Source: Diaminobutyricibacter sp. McL0608 (GTDB lineage Bacteria > Actinomycetota > Actinomycetes > Actinomycetales > Microbacteriaceae). From it: a stretch of DNA of 64,000 nucleotides. Positions 62,773-64,000 of this stretch are shown here, piece after piece; positions within the stretch are counted from its first letter, which is position 1, and every line of letters starts with the position of its first letter. Under the pieces are notes generated by a model that saw only the letters and a program-made list of their open reading frames with translations, was not told the origin of the DNA and searched no databases. The stretch is from contig NZ_CP154826.1 in the NCBI RefSeq assembly GCF_039613825.1, positions 2,790,001 through 2,854,000 on the forward strand, read 5' to 3'. Both the position numbers and the translations under genes were made by a program.

Positions 62773-63993
62773 ATGAGACCATCCCTGACGCTTCCCGCAC
62801 CCGGTTCGACGGCGCCCCCGACCGCACGACGCTCGTACGTTCCCGCGCTGGACGGGATCCGCGGGATCGCGATCATCGGCGTGCTCCTCTTCCACACCGG
62901 CTCGTTCGCGGGAGGCTTCCTCGGGGTAGACCTCTTCTTCGCCCTCTCCGGCTATCTCATCACCGACCTCCTCCTGCGGGAGACGGCCATAAACGGCCGG
63001 ATCTCACTACTGGGTTTCTGGGCCCGCCGGACCCGGCGCCTCCTTCCCGCCCTGGCGGCAATGTTGTGCGTCGTCGCGGCGGCGGTGTGGATGATCGGAG
63101 ACGCGGATCTTGTCCGCTCGACGCGTTCGGACGGGCCATGGGTCGCGGCGAACCTCACGAATTGGCGGATGATTGCGGAGGCGGCCGGGTATTGGAACCG
63201 TTTCGGCGCTGACAGGGTCTTCGAGCACCTCTGGAGCGTTTCGGTCGAGGAGCAGTTCTACCTCGTCTGGCCGCTGATCGTGCTGCTCGTCGCGTGGAGG
63301 GGAGTCCGAGTCCAGGGCAGGGTGGCCGCGATCGCGCTCGTCGGGGCCGGCGTCTCGCTCGCCCTGATGATCGCGTTCGTCGACCCGGCCGATCCGACCC
63401 GCGCGTACATGGGGAGCGACACGCGAGCGTTCTCGATCCTCCTCGGCGCCGCCGCGGCCACCGGTCCGGTGCGCTCAGTGCTGCGCCGGGTGACCGGCCT
63501 CTGGCGGGATGGGATCAGCGTGGCGCTGATCCTGGTGCTCGCGGCGATCTGGGTGATGGCCGACGGCACCCGGTCGACCTGGCTGTTCACGGGCGGCCTG
63601 TTCCTCCACTCGGCGCTGTCGGCCGGGCTGATCGGCCTCATCGCGAACGGCTCGGGAGGTCCCGTCGCGTCGCTTCTCGGCTGGCGGCCGCTGCGCTGGG
63701 TGGGACGGATTTCCTATGGCCTCTACCTGTGGCACTGGCCGGTCATCGTGCTGCTGACAACGCTGAATACGGGCCTGACCGGCTGGCTCATGACGGCGAC
63801 GGTCGTCGGCATAGCGACCGTTCTGGCAGCTCTCTCCCACCGATTCGTCGAGAACCCGGTCCGTTTCCACGCCGGGTGGGCTCGCGGGAGGACCGGAACG
63901 GTGCTGTGCGTCCTCACCGCCGCAGTCCTCGTCTTCGGATGGGCGCTGCTTCCCGAGCCGCCGGCGACGATGATCGACGTCGACGTCCTCTGA
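62773..63993 (+). CDS. OafA/YrhL-type membrane acyltransferase
   Basis: This 406-residue acyltransferase-3 protein starts at ATG 62773. YVPALDGIRGIAIIGVLLFH carries the first helix with its catalytic His (FHTG), and FLGVDLFFALSGYLITDLLL, FWARRTRRLLPA and EHLWSVSVEEQFYLVWPL follow in the usual order. About ten membrane helices end with SYGLYLWHWPVIVLL and LSHRFVENPVRF. It transfers acyl groups to sugars of the cell surface. Longer relatives carry an extra SGNH esterase domain; this one ends without it, after the tenth helix. Confidence 0.9.
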   Translation: MRPSLTLPAPGSTAPPTARRSYVPALDGIRGIAIIGVLLFHTGSFAGGFLGVDLFFALSGYLITDLLLRETAINGRISLLGFWARRTRRLLPALAAMLCVVAAAVWMIGDADLVRSTRSDGPWVAANLTNWRMIAEAAGYWNRFGADRVFEHLWSVSVEEQFYLVWPLIVLLVAWRGVRVQGRVAAIALVGAGVSLALMIAFVDPADPTRAYMGSDTRAFSILLGAAAATGPVRSVLRRVTGLWRDGISVALILVLAAIWVMADGTRSTWLFTGGLFLHSALSAGLIGLIANGSGGPVASLLGWRPLRWVGRISYGLYLWHWPVIVLLTTLNTGLTGWLMTATVVGIATVLAALSHRFVENPVRFHAGWARGRTGTVLCVLTAAVLVFGWALLPEPPATMIDVDVL

Positions 63994-64000
63994 TCGATGA

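Overview
The window looks like the chromosome of a high-GC actinobacterium, most likely of the family Microbacteriaceae. The right end carries serC, DUF2530, DUF3027, a cold-shock protein and an XPB-type helicase-associated protein close together, and it also has a DtxR-type regulator and an NlpC/P60 hydrolase. Many genes start with GTG or TTG and overlap their neighbours by 1-4 bases. Genus and species cannot be told from the sequence alone.

1-18.0 kb is ordinary accessory chromosome: an ArsR regulator fragment, a carboxymuconolactone decarboxylase-like protein, a TMEM175-type channel, an aldo/keto reductase and a flavin oxidase. Next comes a well-defined fructan / difructose-anhydride locus (4.2-12.2 kb): GH172, GH32 and PfkB kinase on the minus strand, and a LacI regulator, a sugar-binding lipoprotein and two ABC permeases on the plus strand. 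The same 15-base operator lies just downstream of the promoter of both arms. After this come a VOC protein that appears to start at ATT, pyrE, a serine hydrolase, a TetR/SDR pair with a 17-base palindrome, and a SnoaL-like protein.

18.0-53.7 kb is a genomic island built in layers at the 3' end of a tRNA-Arg(CCT) gene (53640-53711, minus). A 27-base direct repeat at 18664-18690 and 53633-53659 marks the ends of the current element (about 35 kb). An intact tyrosine integrase lies next to the tRNA. Broken integrase and resolvase pieces on both sides of the left repeat show older insertions. The element carries one MobF relaxase and no visible type IV secretion genes, so it is probably mobilizable rather than self-conjugative. 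Most of its cargo is of the defence type: type I restriction-modification with a TIGR02391-like protein inside the operon, a small Mrr-like/HEPN-like group, a NUDIX + HKD-helicase pair, a NERD membrane protein, McrBC, a HEPN/RES protein, and nuclease pairs.

The strongest candidate for an undescribed system is at 19.0-24.7 kb. It is a tightly coupled five-gene operon with a thymidylate-synthase-fold enzyme that keeps the dUMP-binding residues at the spacing known from ThyA, a metallophosphoesterase, a second TS-like protein in which Ser replaces the nucleophilic Cys, a MazG-like pyrophosphohydrolase and a thymidylate kinase. A HAD phosphatase and an unknown 132-residue protein are divergent from it. 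Together they could make, clean up and phosphorylate a modified or altered deoxyuridine nucleotide.

53.7-64 kb returns to core-like chromosome: an epimerase, an HNH protein, an NlpC/P60 hydrolase behind a likely MtrA-type box, a DtxR-family regulator, serC with a one-base frameshift in a C run, the DUF2530/DUF3027/cold-shock group, a helicase-associated protein and an OafA-type acyltransferase.
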